Source: SHYR01 sp034406555
GTDB taxonomy: Bacteria; Chloroflexota; Dehalococcoidia; UBA2979
Direction: 5' to 3'
Assembly (NCBI GenBank): GCA_034406555.1
Contig: DASCRM010000100.1
Coordinates: 1 to 30,535 of the forward strand
Length of the DNA: 30,535 bases
The notes beneath the pieces were generated by a model. It was not told the DNA's origin, did no database searches, and saw only the letters and a list, made by a program, of their open reading frames with translations. Both the position numbers and the translations under genes were made by a program. Shown here piece after piece: positions 1 through 7,545 of this stretch (its first letter is position 1; every line of letters starts with the position of its first letter).

Positions 1-296
1 TGCTGGGCGTACGTCTCGTCCTTCTGCATGAGCGAGGCGTCGCAGAGGGTGACCGCGGTGCCAGCAAGCTGCGTCCGCGGTGGGCCATACATCTCCGTCT
101 CATCGGGGTGTCTGAGGTCGACGACCGTGGCGATGCCGAATTCGTCCCGAAAGCGGAGCTGGTCTGCCTCCGTCAGCAGATCGAGCGCGCCCGACCGGAA
201 GACGCGACGCCAGCGGACGGTTCCGCCGCCGGCCGTCTCGTAGCCGCCGATGTCGCGGAAGTTGAACGTGGCCTCGAACTCGATGTGTCGATCCAT
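1..296 (-). CDS. Tyrosine/serine phosphatase family protein, 3' part beyond window
   Basis: The N-terminal 98 residues of a protein lie on the minus strand from an ATG at 296, and the reading frame is open to the window edge, so the C-terminus is missing. The visible part has the opening of the bacterial protein tyrosine/serine phosphatase family (Y_phosphatase3): an FNFRDIGGY motif near residues 11-19, then RVFRSGAL near 32-39, then VVDLRHPDE near 60-68. In this family these segments precede the HCxxGxxR catalytic loop, which would lie outside the window and cannot be checked. A GAGG stretch about ten bases ahead of the ATG supports the start. Family assignment is good; the substrate (phosphotyrosine, phosphoserine or phosphoinositide) cannot be told. 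Confidence 0.8.
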   Translation of the reverse strand, partial: MDRHIEFEATFNFRDIGGYETAGGGTVRWRRVFRSGALDLLTEADQLRFRDEFGIATVVDLRHPDETEMYGPPRTQLAGTAVTLCDASLMQKDETYAQ

Positions 297-603
297 CAGC
301 GGATCCTCATTCCCCGGAGTGACGCCACCACGCTGGCAGCGTCGGCCCCACCTTCAGTAGTTCGCGGCGGGCACGCAACTGTCGAAGTCAGGGACGTGGC
401 AGGTTTCGCCGCCGATCGTAAGGGTTTTCTCCCATGCCGCACGATTACAACACGGATATCCTGCAGGTCATCGGGTGGCAGTCACCGGAGCCCTTCCCCA
501 CCTCCCACTCCGGTTTCGCCGACGGCTGCCACCTCCCCCTCCCCTCGCCGTGCCCCGGCCGCCATCGTGCGAGACTGTCCCGACCGAGCGCAGGGGTGGA
601 ACG
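297..603. other. Intergenic region without a convincing gene
   Basis: This 307-base gap separates two divergent genes and should hold both promoters. Its right half (about 495-565) is strongly pyrimidine-rich on the plus strand. A 65-codon frame beginning at 434 has no family resemblance and no ribosome binding site, so it is not called. No clear -10/-35 pair, hairpin or RNA gene was seen. Confidence 0.5.
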
Positions 604-963
604 ATGGCAACGACACCGATGGCGGCCGTGAACGCACACACGGAGGCAATCAACTCGAAGAGTCGCGATCAACTGGCGGAGAGTGTCTGGTTCCCGTTCC
701 TGCACATGCAGCCCGACGGAGCCAAGGGATGGTTCGAGACCGCCTCGGACCTGCCCGACGCGAGCAGGGCGCCCTTCAGTCGCACGGAGATTCAGTCGTT
801 GGAGATGGTGGCGACCTCCGGTGACTTCATCCTCTTCTCGCTCACATTCCAGCGCTATGACGGCAAGGACGAACCATCGCTGCTCGTGCAGGGCCTGTGG
901 GGCCTGCACCGCATCGAGGACGAGTGGAAGGTCGGCTGGCGACAGTACCTCGGCGAGATCTGA
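604..963 (+). CDS. NTF2-like (SnoaL-type) domain protein
   Basis: A 119-residue protein with the pattern of the NTF2-like superfamily: an N-terminal helix (AVNAHTEAINSKSRDQLAES), a middle stretch with alternating polar and hydrophobic residues, and a C-terminal strand pair ending in GLWGLHRIEDEWKVGWRQ. A single-domain protein of this size in the SnoaL-like group is usually a small-molecule binding protein or a cyclase/isomerase-like enzyme, but the fold alone does not fix a reaction. The frame stays open upstream to 475, but the ATG at 604 follows a GGGGTGGAA stretch and begins at the domain boundary, so it is preferred. It lies 80 bases ahead of a CheY-like gene on the same strand. Function unknown. 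Confidence 0.72.
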   Translation: MATTPMAAVNAHTEAINSKSRDQLAESVWFPFLHMQPDGAKGWFETASDLPDASRAPFSRTEIQSLEMVATSGDFILFSLTFQRYDGKDEPSLLVQGLWGLHRIEDEWKVGWRQYLGEI

Positions 964-1043
964 CGCTCTCTTACGGGTCCTGTCGGGGGTGCGCGAACGA
1001 ACCGCTGATGGGGTACCCACCGCTGGCACGAGAACGGCGACCG

Positions 1044-1427
1044 ATGGCCAAGATCCTGATCTGCGACGACTCGATTTCGATGCGTAAGACGATGCTCGAG
1101 ATCCTGGAGAGCGGTGGGCATGAGGCGATCGTCGGCGAAGACGGCCTCAATGCAGCCAAGCTCTACCGCGAACACGGCCCCGACTGCGCGCTGCTGGATA
1201 TCGAGATGCCGATCATGACGGGCATCGAGGCGGTCACGAAGATCATGCTGACCGACCCCGCGGCGAAGATCACGATGGTCACGTCCGAACGCAGCGAGAC
1301 CGATGTGCTCAAGGTGATGACCGCCGGCGCCAGCGACTATGTGGGCAAGCCGTACAGTCGAGAGCGCCTACTCGAGACGGTCGACAAGTTGCTCGGTATT
1401 GCCGAGGCGGAGCCGGGTGCCGCCTGA
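1044..1427 (+). CDS. Single-domain response regulator (CheY-like receiver)
   Basis: A 127-residue stand-alone receiver domain. The acidic pair D8-D9, the phospho-acceptor D52 (LLDIEMP), the switch T80 and K102 (GKP) are all present, so phosphorylation should be intact. There is no output domain; such proteins act by binding a partner, for example a flagellar switch, a kinase or a diguanylate-cyclase pathway. No histidine kinase or chemotaxis gene is visible nearby, so the partner is unknown. The open frame extends upstream to 897, but the ATG at 1044 begins the canonical MAKILICDD start of the fold. It converges on the ATP-grasp gene, whose stop codon is only three bases away. Confidence 0.9.
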   Translation: MAKILICDDSISMRKTMLEILESGGHEAIVGEDGLNAAKLYREHGPDCALLDIEMPIMTGIEAVTKIMLTDPAAKITMVTSERSETDVLKVMTAGASDYVGKPYSRERLLETVDKLLGIAEAEPGAA

Positions 1428-1430
1428 CGG

Positions 1431-2675
1431 CTAGGCGCTAATATCGAACTCCAGCGCCGCGTGCGCCTCGCGCAGCGCCGTCTCGACGGCCTCCGGAAAC
1501 GCGCCCTGCGCGAAGATGAAGCCGAGGTATTCGCTCCCCTCCGGCAACGGCACGACGCGCTGCCCGGGGCGGATCGTGATCGTCACTTCCGAGACGCCGG
1601 CGACCGCCTCCGCGTCCTGAACGCCGCGCACCGCCTCCAGCGTGCCGCCTGAAGGGATCGGGATCATGATCACGCCGGAGGCCGCGCCGGTGCGCTCGTA
1701 CGATGGCGCCTCGGCACCGATCGCGTGCCGCAGAATCACTTCTTCGAGCGATCCGCCGAGGAAGCTGAGCGTGCGCGAGCAGAGTCCGCCGATCGAACGA
1801 GCCGCGATGTCGATCGGCCAGATGCCATTCTCGTTGACCCGCAGCTCCGCGTGAATCGGACCATCGTGCAGCCCCAGCGCACCGGCGGCTCGCTGCACGC
1901 TCTCGAAGATGTCGTCCTGCACCTCCGGGGACAGCCGCGAGGGCGTGACGTAGATCGTCTCCTCGAAGAACGGCCCCTCCAACGGGTCCGGCTTGTCGAA
2001 GAGCGCTAGCGTGTGCAGCTCACCATCGACCAGCAGCCCCTCGAGCGAGACCTCCACACCCGGGATGTAGTCCTCGACGAGCACCTGGTCCGCGATATCG
2101 CCGCAGTCCGCTGCCACCTCCGGGTCGGTCAGCAGCTCACTCAGCCGCTCAAAGGCGGCGATGAACGTCTCCTCATCGTCAGCTCGGATCACGCCTCGGC
2201 TGCCTGCCAGGGCAAGCGGTTTGACGACGCAGGGGAACCCCCCGTGTGCCGCCAGCTCTTCCGCGATCGCGGCCGGGTCGTCGTCCAGCTTGAACACCTG
2301 GAACGGCGGCGTCAGCAGCTCTCCTCGGGCCAGCCGCTGGCGCAGCAGGTACTTGTTGCGCGTCGCTGCGACAGCGTCGAAGGGGTTGTGCGACAAGCCC
2401 AGCAACTCGGAGGCGGCCGCAGCCACCAGCGCGCCCGCGTCGTCCACCGCGACCACGGTGTCGACCGGATGCTGCAACGCGAACGCCTCGATCTGTCGCG
2501 CGCCGGTCTCCGGATCGTCGAGGTCGACGGTCAACGTGCGACCTTCGGCGACGCCCTCCAGCGGCGAGCCGCGCTCGGAGCCGACCACCACCTCGATCTC
2601 GAGCCGCTGTGCGGCCTCAACGAAATCGGGCGCGCGGTACGTCGCGCTGGGAATCAGCAGCAGTACACGCGGCAT
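1431..2675 (-). CDS. ATP-grasp domain ligase/carboxylase-like protein
   Basis: A 414-residue ATP-grasp protein. An N-terminal Rossmann-like pre-ATP-grasp domain (about 1-100) is followed by the ATP-binding part: NKY at 107-109, the nucleotide-contacting lysine in CVVKPL (about K152), an acidic EDYIPGVEVS segment (about 201-210) and the metal-binding HAELRV (E277) with the downstream AARSIGG motif. The family joins a carboxylate to an amine through an acyl-phosphate; members include amino-acid ligases, PurD/PurK relatives and carbamoyl-phosphate synthase domains. The substrate cannot be assigned. The gene starts 22 bases after the alcohol dehydrogenase stop on the same strand, so the two probably form an operon. 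Confidence 0.82.
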   Translation of the reverse strand: MPRVLLLIPSATYRAPDFVEAAQRLEIEVVVGSERGSPLEGVAEGRTLTVDLDDPETGARQIEAFALQHPVDTVVAVDDAGALVAAAASELLGLSHNPFDAVAATRNKYLLRQRLARGELLTPPFQVFKLDDDPAAIAEELAAHGGFPCVVKPLALAGSRGVIRADDEETFIAAFERLSELLTDPEVAADCGDIADQVLVEDYIPGVEVSLEGLLVDGELHTLALFDKPDPLEGPFFEETIYVTPSRLSPEVQDDIFESVQRAAGALGLHDGPIHAELRVNENGIWPIDIAARSIGGLCSRTLSFLGGSLEEVILRHAIGAEAPSYERTGAASGVIMIPIPSGGTLEAVRGVQDAEAVAGVSEVTITIRPGQRVVPLPEGSEYLGFIFAQGAFPEAVETALREAHAALEFDISA

Positions 2676-2697
2676 GGCGGCTCCGTCCCCGCGAGCG

Positions 2698-3786
2698 CTA
2701 CTCCGAGCCGATCTCTAGCACTGAGCGGGCGACCTCGTTGCTGCGCAGCGCATCGAAGGCGTCGTTGATCCCGTCCAACAGGTAGCGCTTCGTCACCAGG
2801 CCCTCGATGTCGAGCTTGCCGGCGCGATACAGCTCCAGGATGCGCGGCATGTCGACGTGGAAGCGGCCGGAGCCGTAGAAGCTGCCCTTCAGCGTCTTCT
2901 CTTCCAGCCAGATCATGCCGGATACGGCGATCTGATCGGCGGGCGGCACCATGCCGACGATCACGGCGGTGCCGCCGCGTCGCGCCATGTTGTAGGACTG
3001 CTCAGAGGTCTCCTTGAGGCCGATCGCCTCGAAGGCGTAGTCGACGCCGCCGCCGGTCAGTTCCTTCACCTGCTGCACGGGGTCGCCAGCGGTCGCATCG
3101 ACGCCATCCGTCGCGCCAAAGTCACGGGCGAACTGCAGCTTATGCTCCGCAATGTCGACGGCGATGATCTGACGCGCACCGGCCAGCCGCGCTGCCTGAA
3201 TGATATTCAGGCCGACCCCGCCGGTACCGATCACGGCGACCGTCGATCCCGGCTCCACCTGCGCGGTGTTGACCACCGCGCCGTAGCCCGTCATCACGGA
3301 GCATCCGGTGAGCGCCGCGACATCGAGGCCAACGTCGTCAGGAATCTTCACGAAGCCGGAAGCCGGCGTCAGCACCATCTCGGCAAATCCACCGACGTTC
3401 GTCATCGCCGTTACCGGGTCGTCGCCCCGCTTGAGCGCGGGGTTGGTGCGGTTGTCGCGAGTGCCACTGCCAATCTCGCAGAGGTTCGGGCGCCCGCCGT
3501 CGCAGAACTCACAGTGCCCGCAAGGCTGCACGAAGCCGACGATCACGCGGTCGCCGGCGACCACGTTCGAGACGCCGGGGCCGACCGCCTCGACGACGCC
3601 CGCGACCTCATGCCCGAGCACGGTCGGCATGCGCGCCGGGTAGGTGCCTTCGATGAAGTGCAGGTCAGAGTGGCAGACGCCGGTGGCGACGACGCGGACG
3701 ATCGCCTCGCCCGGTCCCGGGTCGTCAATCGTCAGTTCGTCGATCGTCAGTGGCGTTCGCGCTTCGTTCAGGACGGCGGCACGCAT
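2698..3786 (-). CDS. Zinc-dependent alcohol dehydrogenase (MDR family)
   Basis: A 362-residue medium-chain dehydrogenase/reductase that oxidises alcohols (or reduces aldehydes) with a nicotinamide cofactor. The catalytic zinc ligands are visible in GVCHSD (about C37) and GHE (about H58-E59), and the structural zinc site in the four-Cys lobe CGHCEFCDGGRPNLC (about 91-105). The Rossmann loop is GTGGVGLN (about 187-194). The layout resembles class III and NDMA-dependent-type alcohol dehydrogenases; the substrate is not determined. The ATG at 3786 is preceded by a strong AAGGGGGA ribosome binding site. The ATP-grasp gene follows 22 bases downstream. Confidence 0.9.
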   Translation of the reverse strand: MRAAVLNEARTPLTIDELTIDDPGPGEAIVRVVATGVCHSDLHFIEGTYPARMPTVLGHEVAGVVEAVGPGVSNVVAGDRVIVGFVQPCGHCEFCDGGRPNLCEIGSGTRDNRTNPALKRGDDPVTAMTNVGGFAEMVLTPASGFVKIPDDVGLDVAALTGCSVMTGYGAVVNTAQVEPGSTVAVIGTGGVGLNIIQAARLAGARQIIAVDIAEHKLQFARDFGATDGVDATAGDPVQQVKELTGGGVDYAFEAIGLKETSEQSYNMARRGGTAVIVGMVPPADQIAVSGMIWLEEKTLKGSFYGSGRFHVDMPRILELYRAGKLDIEGLVTKRYLLDGINDAFDALRSNEVARSVLEIGSE

Positions 3787-3952
3787 GGATCCCCCTTGCT
3801 TCGCAGCGCCAATTCAGTCGGGCGGCTGCGTGGCGTCAGTGTAGCGCGCAGTCCACGCTCGGAGGGCAAATCTGGCGCAAAGCTACGGGATTCGCCCTAG
3901 CTGCCGATGATTACGTGAACCCGTCGGAGACGGCGCCGGAGGAGAGACTCGC

Positions 3953-4927
3953 ATGGCCGTCCCGGCAGACGGACCGGCGCTGGCGCAGACACGCGTAGCA
4001 GTCACCGCCTCGATCCTCCAATTCGCGAACCCGCTGCCCTTCATCGTCTTCGACAGTGGGGGGCGGGCTCTAATCGACTTTGCCACCGCCAATCACGAAG
4101 ATCCCACGGCCTACGTCTCACCGAAGGATCTCGACGAGCTCCGAACGCTCCTGCGCCGCAACCTGACGGTGATCGTCCACGCAAAACAGATTTCGATCCA
4201 CGACAAGGCGTGGGCGGTTCACCGCGCACTGCTCTACGAGACCTCGCTCGCCTTCCAGCACGTGAGTACTCGCGTCCCCGTCCCCGTCCCCGTCGACGTG
4301 ATCCGGGACGCGCTGGATTTCCAGGTCGAACACGCCGGGCAGTTCCCGTTCCTCACGATCCTCTACAGCTCGCCGTACTCCGCCGCGTCGCACGCGGTGG
4401 AGACCGCGCTCACGGTCGCTGCTCTGGCCTCTGCCAGGGCCGAGCTTGAGACAGAGTCACTGCTCCCGGTCGCCGTCGGCGGGCTCTTCGCCGACAGCGC
4501 CAAGCTCACGCTGCCCTCCGAGATGCTGACGCGCGCGGGACCGCTGAGCGATGAGGAGTGGCGGCGCATGCGCCAGCATCCCCTGCGGTCGGCGGAGGTC
4601 ATGCATCGTGCCGGGATCGTGAACCGTGCCGCGCTCAGCGGAGCGATCTCCCACCACGAACGCTCCGGTGGCGATGGTTACCCCGACATGCTGCGCGGCA
4701 ACGACATCCCCGTTGAGGCACGCTGGACCGCGATCGCAGACGTCTACAGCGCGATGCCCGTCGATCGCACCTTCCAGGCCCGTGTCGATCCGCTCGCCGC
4801 ACTCACCGAGATGTCGGATACCGGCAGCGGTGGGCTCGACTCCACTTTCCTACGCTCCTTCGTCGAGATGATCGCTTCGACGCAGGAGCACCAGTCGGTC
4901 TCCCCCCACTCAGACTGGGCTGCCTGA
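3953..4927 (+). CDS. HD-GYP-like protein with altered HD dyad
   Basis: A 324-residue protein. Residues 1-125 form an unassigned N-terminal domain; about 135-310 match an HD-GYP domain, which normally hydrolyses cyclic di-GMP to GMP using a two- or three-metal centre. Visible motifs are H147, K184, H209-P210, H234-H235-E236, G242-Y243-P244 and an IADVYSAM segment with D263. The name-giving HD dyad (usually HDIGK) reads A180-D181-S-A-K, so its histidine is lost, and the usual IADVFDA aspartate is serine. It may therefore be an inactive c-di-GMP sensor or a weakened enzyme. A hexanucleotide repeat encodes a VPVPVPV stretch around residues 108-114. The ATG follows a GGAGGAG site at the usual distance. 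Confidence 0.75.
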   Translation: MAVPADGPALAQTRVAVTASILQFANPLPFIVFDSGGRALIDFATANHEDPTAYVSPKDLDELRTLLRRNLTVIVHAKQISIHDKAWAVHRALLYETSLAFQHVSTRVPVPVPVDVIRDALDFQVEHAGQFPFLTILYSSPYSAASHAVETALTVAALASARAELETESLLPVAVGGLFADSAKLTLPSEMLTRAGPLSDEEWRRMRQHPLRSAEVMHRAGIVNRAALSGAISHHERSGGDGYPDMLRGNDIPVEARWTAIADVYSAMPVDRTFQARVDPLAALTEMSDTGSGGLDSTFLRSFVEMIASTQEHQSVSPHSDWAA

Positions 4928-4943
4928 CCGCCGGTCGCTCAAC

Positions 4944-4972
4944 TTGAGGCTCCGCCGGTGATCCTCTAGGAT
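4944..4972 (+). promoter_or_regulatory. Candidate promoter for the XRE-ABC exporter operon
   Basis: A sigma-70-like pair is present: TTGAGG (4944-4949) and TAGGAT (4967-4972) with a 17-base spacer. Each hexamer matches the consensus at four of six positions. Its right half overlaps an inverted repeat, as expected for a repressed promoter. Inference from sequence only. Confidence 0.4.
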
Positions 4973-5002
4973 CACTATGCGCATATCCCCTTAAAAGGAT
5001 AT
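4958..5002. repeat. Two inverted repeats ahead of the XRE gene, candidate operators
   Basis: GTGATCC (4958-4964) and GGATCAC (4969-4975) are perfect complementary arms around TCTA, and ATATCC (4983-4988) and GGATAT (4997-5002) are perfect arms around eight AT-rich bases. The first covers the candidate -10 element and the second lies just after the likely transcription start. XRE regulators commonly bind such sites in their own promoter, so autoregulation is plausible. Neither has a U-tract, which argues against a terminator for the upstream gene. Confidence 0.5.
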
Positions 5003-5022
5003 TTAAGCTAGGAATCAAACCT

Positions 5023-5382
5023 GTGGCCTCTCCTAACGACAACCGACCGACTGATGAGCATGACGCTGAAGAACGTGCGCGCGCGCTGCTGCTTACCGAA
5101 CATCCGGAGGTGCGCGAGCAGTACGAGCGGATGCGACCGCGCTTCGAGGCCGCTTCCGCGCTAATCCGCGCCCGTCGCGAGGCCGGACTGACGCAGGCGC
5201 AGCTCGCGGAACGCATGGGCCGGCGTCAGAGCCTGATCAGCGCGATCGAGTCCGGCCGACGCAGCCCCCGCCTCCAGACCCTCGCCGACGCCGCCCGCGC
5301 GCTTGAGTGCAACCTGCGCGTCGAGTTCGCCCCACGCGAGACCGGTGCCGACGGCACAGCGACAGACAAGGGTGACGAATAA
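5023..5382 (+). CDS. XRE-family helix-turn-helix regulator
   Basis: A 119-residue protein starting with GTG. Residues about 1-45 are acidic and charged. An XRE/Cro-type HTH follows at about 47-100 (RREAGLTQAQLAERMG, then SLISAIESGRRSPRLQTL with the recognition helix), and a short tail ends in acidic residues. The HTH resembles HigA-type antitoxins, but no toxin gene adjoins it. Instead an ABC exporter begins two bases after its stop, so the likely role is control of that exporter. AGGA lies about 12 bases before the GTG, and no ATG occurs before the HTH region. DNA binding is well supported; the target is inferred from two inverted repeats in its own leader. Confidence 0.85.
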   Translation: MASPNDNRPTDEHDAEERARALLLTEHPEVREQYERMRPRFEAASALIRARREAGLTQAQLAERMGRRQSLISAIESGRRSPRLQTLADAARALECNLRVEFAPRETGADGTATDKGDE

Positions 5383-5384
5383 GG

Positions 5385-7193
5385 ATGCGTCACCTCCCAT
5401 CGGCGAAGCCAGCCGGCTCGAAGTTCGAGATCTTCCGCCGCGCCGTCGGGCTCTTCCGCCCGTACCGCATGTACTTCGTCGGGCTGGTGGTGCTGATCGC
5501 CGCCACCTCGCTGCTCAACCTGCTGCCGGCGCTGCTGATCGCGCAGATCGTGAACGAGGCGGTGAACGGCGGCGACGGTGGACGCATCACGATGCTTTCC
5601 GTCGTCAGCATCGCAATGCTCGTCGCCGCCGCGCTGCTCGGCGTGCTGCAGGCGTACATCAACCAGACGATCGGCCAGGGCATCATGGTCGACCTGCGAA
5701 GCAGCCTGCACGATCACCTGCAGCGACTCTCCGTCCGCTTCTACACCTCCACGCGCACCGGCGAGATCCTCTCCCGTATCTCAACCGACGTGAACGCCGT
5801 CCAGCAGTCGGTGACCGGCACGTTCACCGATTTCCTCACCAACCTGCTCACGCTTGGCATCGCCGTCGCGCTGATGTTCGCGCTCGAATGGCGGCTCGCG
5901 CTGATCCTGCTGATCGTGCTGCCGCTGTGGGTGTTCCCGACGATGCGTGTCGGGCTGACGATGCGAAAGCTGCAGCGCGAGTACCAGGAAGAGTCCGCGG
6001 AGATGACCGCCCAGCTGGAGGAGACGCTCTCCGTTTCCGGGGCGATGTTGGTCAAGACCTTTGGTCGCCAGGACTACGAGTCCGGGCGCTTCTCGCAGTC
6101 CAACGAGACCCTTCGCAGTCTGGCGATCCGCCGGATGATGGCCGGGCGCTGGTTCAACATGGCGACGGGGCTCTTCGGCTCGCTCTCCGTCGCAGCGGTC
6201 TACTGGTTCGGCGGCCTCTCGATCGTCGGAGGCGATGTCGAAATCGGGGCGGTCGTCGCCTTCGCCGTGCTCGCACAGCGGGTCTTCCAGCCGTTCCAGG
6301 GCATCGCGCGCATCAACACGACGATGCTCTCCTCGTTGGCCCTCTTCGAGCGCATCTTCGAGTACCTCGACCTGCCGGTGGAGGTGGACGAACGACCGAG
6401 CGCGGTCGAGCTGCAACGGCCTGCCGGCCGCCTCACCTTCGCCGATGCGACGTTCACTTACGTCGCCTCCTCCCCACCCGCGATCGACGAGATGAGTTTC
6501 GAGATCGAACCCGGGCAGATGGCCGCGCTGGTCGGCCCATCGGGGGCCGGGAAGACGACCGTGACCTACCTGCTCCAGCGGTTCTACGACCCCCAGCAGG
6601 GTGCCGTGCTGCTGGACGGCCACGACCTGCGCGAACTCACGCTGAACTCCGTCTCGCGCGCCGTCGGCGTGGTGATGCAGGACACCTACCTCTTCCACAC
6701 CACGCTGGGCGACAACATCCGCTACGGGCGGCTCGACGCCACCGGCGATGAGGTACGCACGGCCGCCAGCACCGCCGGCCTCGACGACATGATCGAGCGC
6801 ATGGCGGACGGCCTCGACACAGTGGTCGGCGAACGTGGGTACCGGCTCTCGGGCGGCGAGAAGCAACGCGTCGCGCTGGCCCGCGCGACCCTCAAGGACC
6901 CGCCCGTGCTGATCCTCGACGAGGCGACCTCCTCGTTGGATTCCCGGCGCGAGCGGGAGATCCGCGAGGCGACAGAGCAGCTCGCCCACGGCCGCACGAC
7001 CGTGGTGATCGCCCACCGCCTCTCGACGGTGGTGAAGGCGGACGTGATTTTCGCGCTCGACGAGGGCCGCATCGTCGAGCGTGGGCGCCACGAGGAGCTG
7101 CTGGCGCTCGACGGTCTCTACGCCTCGCTCTACCGCGAACAATTTGCGGACCGAGGGGCTTCGGAAGTGACGAGCGACGTCGCCGGCTCATAA
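5385..7193 (+). CDS. ABC exporter, fused permease-ATPase half-transporter
   Basis: A 602-residue half-transporter of the MsbA/LmrA type. Residues about 20-320 carry the six-helix type-1 exporter membrane domain, including the FYTSTRTGEILSRISTD coupling region (about 119-135). Residues about 345-585 form the nucleotide-binding domain with Walker A GPSGAGKTT (384-392), Q-loop Q432, signature LSGGEKQ (488-494), Walker B VLILDE (508-513) and switch H544. All catalytic motifs are intact, so it should act as a homodimer (or with an unseen partner) to export lipids, drugs or peptides. It is translationally close to the upstream XRE gene (two-base gap), which suggests repressor-controlled export of a toxic compound. 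Confidence 0.93.
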   Translation: MRHLPSAKPAGSKFEIFRRAVGLFRPYRMYFVGLVVLIAATSLLNLLPALLIAQIVNEAVNGGDGGRITMLSVVSIAMLVAAALLGVLQAYINQTIGQGIMVDLRSSLHDHLQRLSVRFYTSTRTGEILSRISTDVNAVQQSVTGTFTDFLTNLLTLGIAVALMFALEWRLALILLIVLPLWVFPTMRVGLTMRKLQREYQEESAEMTAQLEETLSVSGAMLVKTFGRQDYESGRFSQSNETLRSLAIRRMMAGRWFNMATGLFGSLSVAAVYWFGGLSIVGGDVEIGAVVAFAVLAQRVFQPFQGIARINTTMLSSLALFERIFEYLDLPVEVDERPSAVELQRPAGRLTFADATFTYVASSPPAIDEMSFEIEPGQMAALVGPSGAGKTTVTYLLQRFYDPQQGAVLLDGHDLRELTLNSVSRAVGVVMQDTYLFHTTLGDNIRYGRLDATGDEVRTAASTAGLDDMIERMADGLDTVVGERGYRLSGGEKQRVALARATLKDPPVLILDEATSSLDSRREREIREATEQLAHGRTTVVIAHRLSTVVKADVIFALDEGRIVERGRHEELLALDGLYASLYREQFADRGASEVTSDVAGS

Positions 7194-7304
7194 ACGCGCG
7201 TGATGTTGGTCACTGCGGATGTGGCAAAGTCACGCGCTGACTGGCATATTGGGTTCCCGGCTATTCTGGGCTGTGACGCCAACCACGGCGAGAGGATCAC
7301 GACG

Positions 7305-7475
7305 ATGCGCTTCATCCGCCGGCTGATGTTCCTGGCCCTGATCGTGGGCGCAATCACCGCAGTGATGCGCCGCCTGCGCGGCGGCGGCGAATGCGGCCCC
7401 GCCTGCGAATGCAGCAACGGCGCCAGCTCCTGTAGCTGCGGCCACCGCACCTGCCTCGCGCCCGCTCAGGCGTAG
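7305..7475 (+). CDS. Cysteine-rich single-span membrane microprotein
   Basis: A 56-residue frame begins at ATG 7305 behind a good GAGAGGA ribosome binding site. Residues 1-25 form a basic-flanked hydrophobic segment (probable membrane anchor, N-terminal Arg residues). The tail holds six cysteines in 21 residues (C30, C34, C36, C43, C45, C50) among Gly, Ser and Pro, which suggests metal binding or disulphides. The same frame is open upstream to 7200, but the region before 7305 looks non-coding. No family is recognised. It follows the ABC exporter by about 110 bases, so co-transcription is possible. Confidence 0.55.
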   Translation: MRFIRRLMFLALIVGAITAVMRRLRGGGECGPACECSNGASSCSCGHRTCLAPAQA

Positions 7476-7545
7476 CGCTCGACGCACGAATACACGCGAT
7501 TGAGCTAGCCTTCTGACGGAGTAAGACTCTGCCAGGAGCGCAGCA

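Noticed and set aside
434..631. A 65-codon frame in the first intergenic region
   Set aside because: No ribosome binding site or family match, and it overlaps the start of the NTF2-like gene in another frame.
5303..6751. A 482-codon plus-strand frame within the ABC exporter gene
   Set aside because: It is an Arg/Ala-rich shifted frame of the exporter, whose own frame holds all ABC motifs.
5023..7193. HigBA-type toxin-antitoxin module
   Set aside because: The XRE protein resembles HigA, but neither side carries a small RelE/HigB-like toxin; the next gene is a full ABC exporter.
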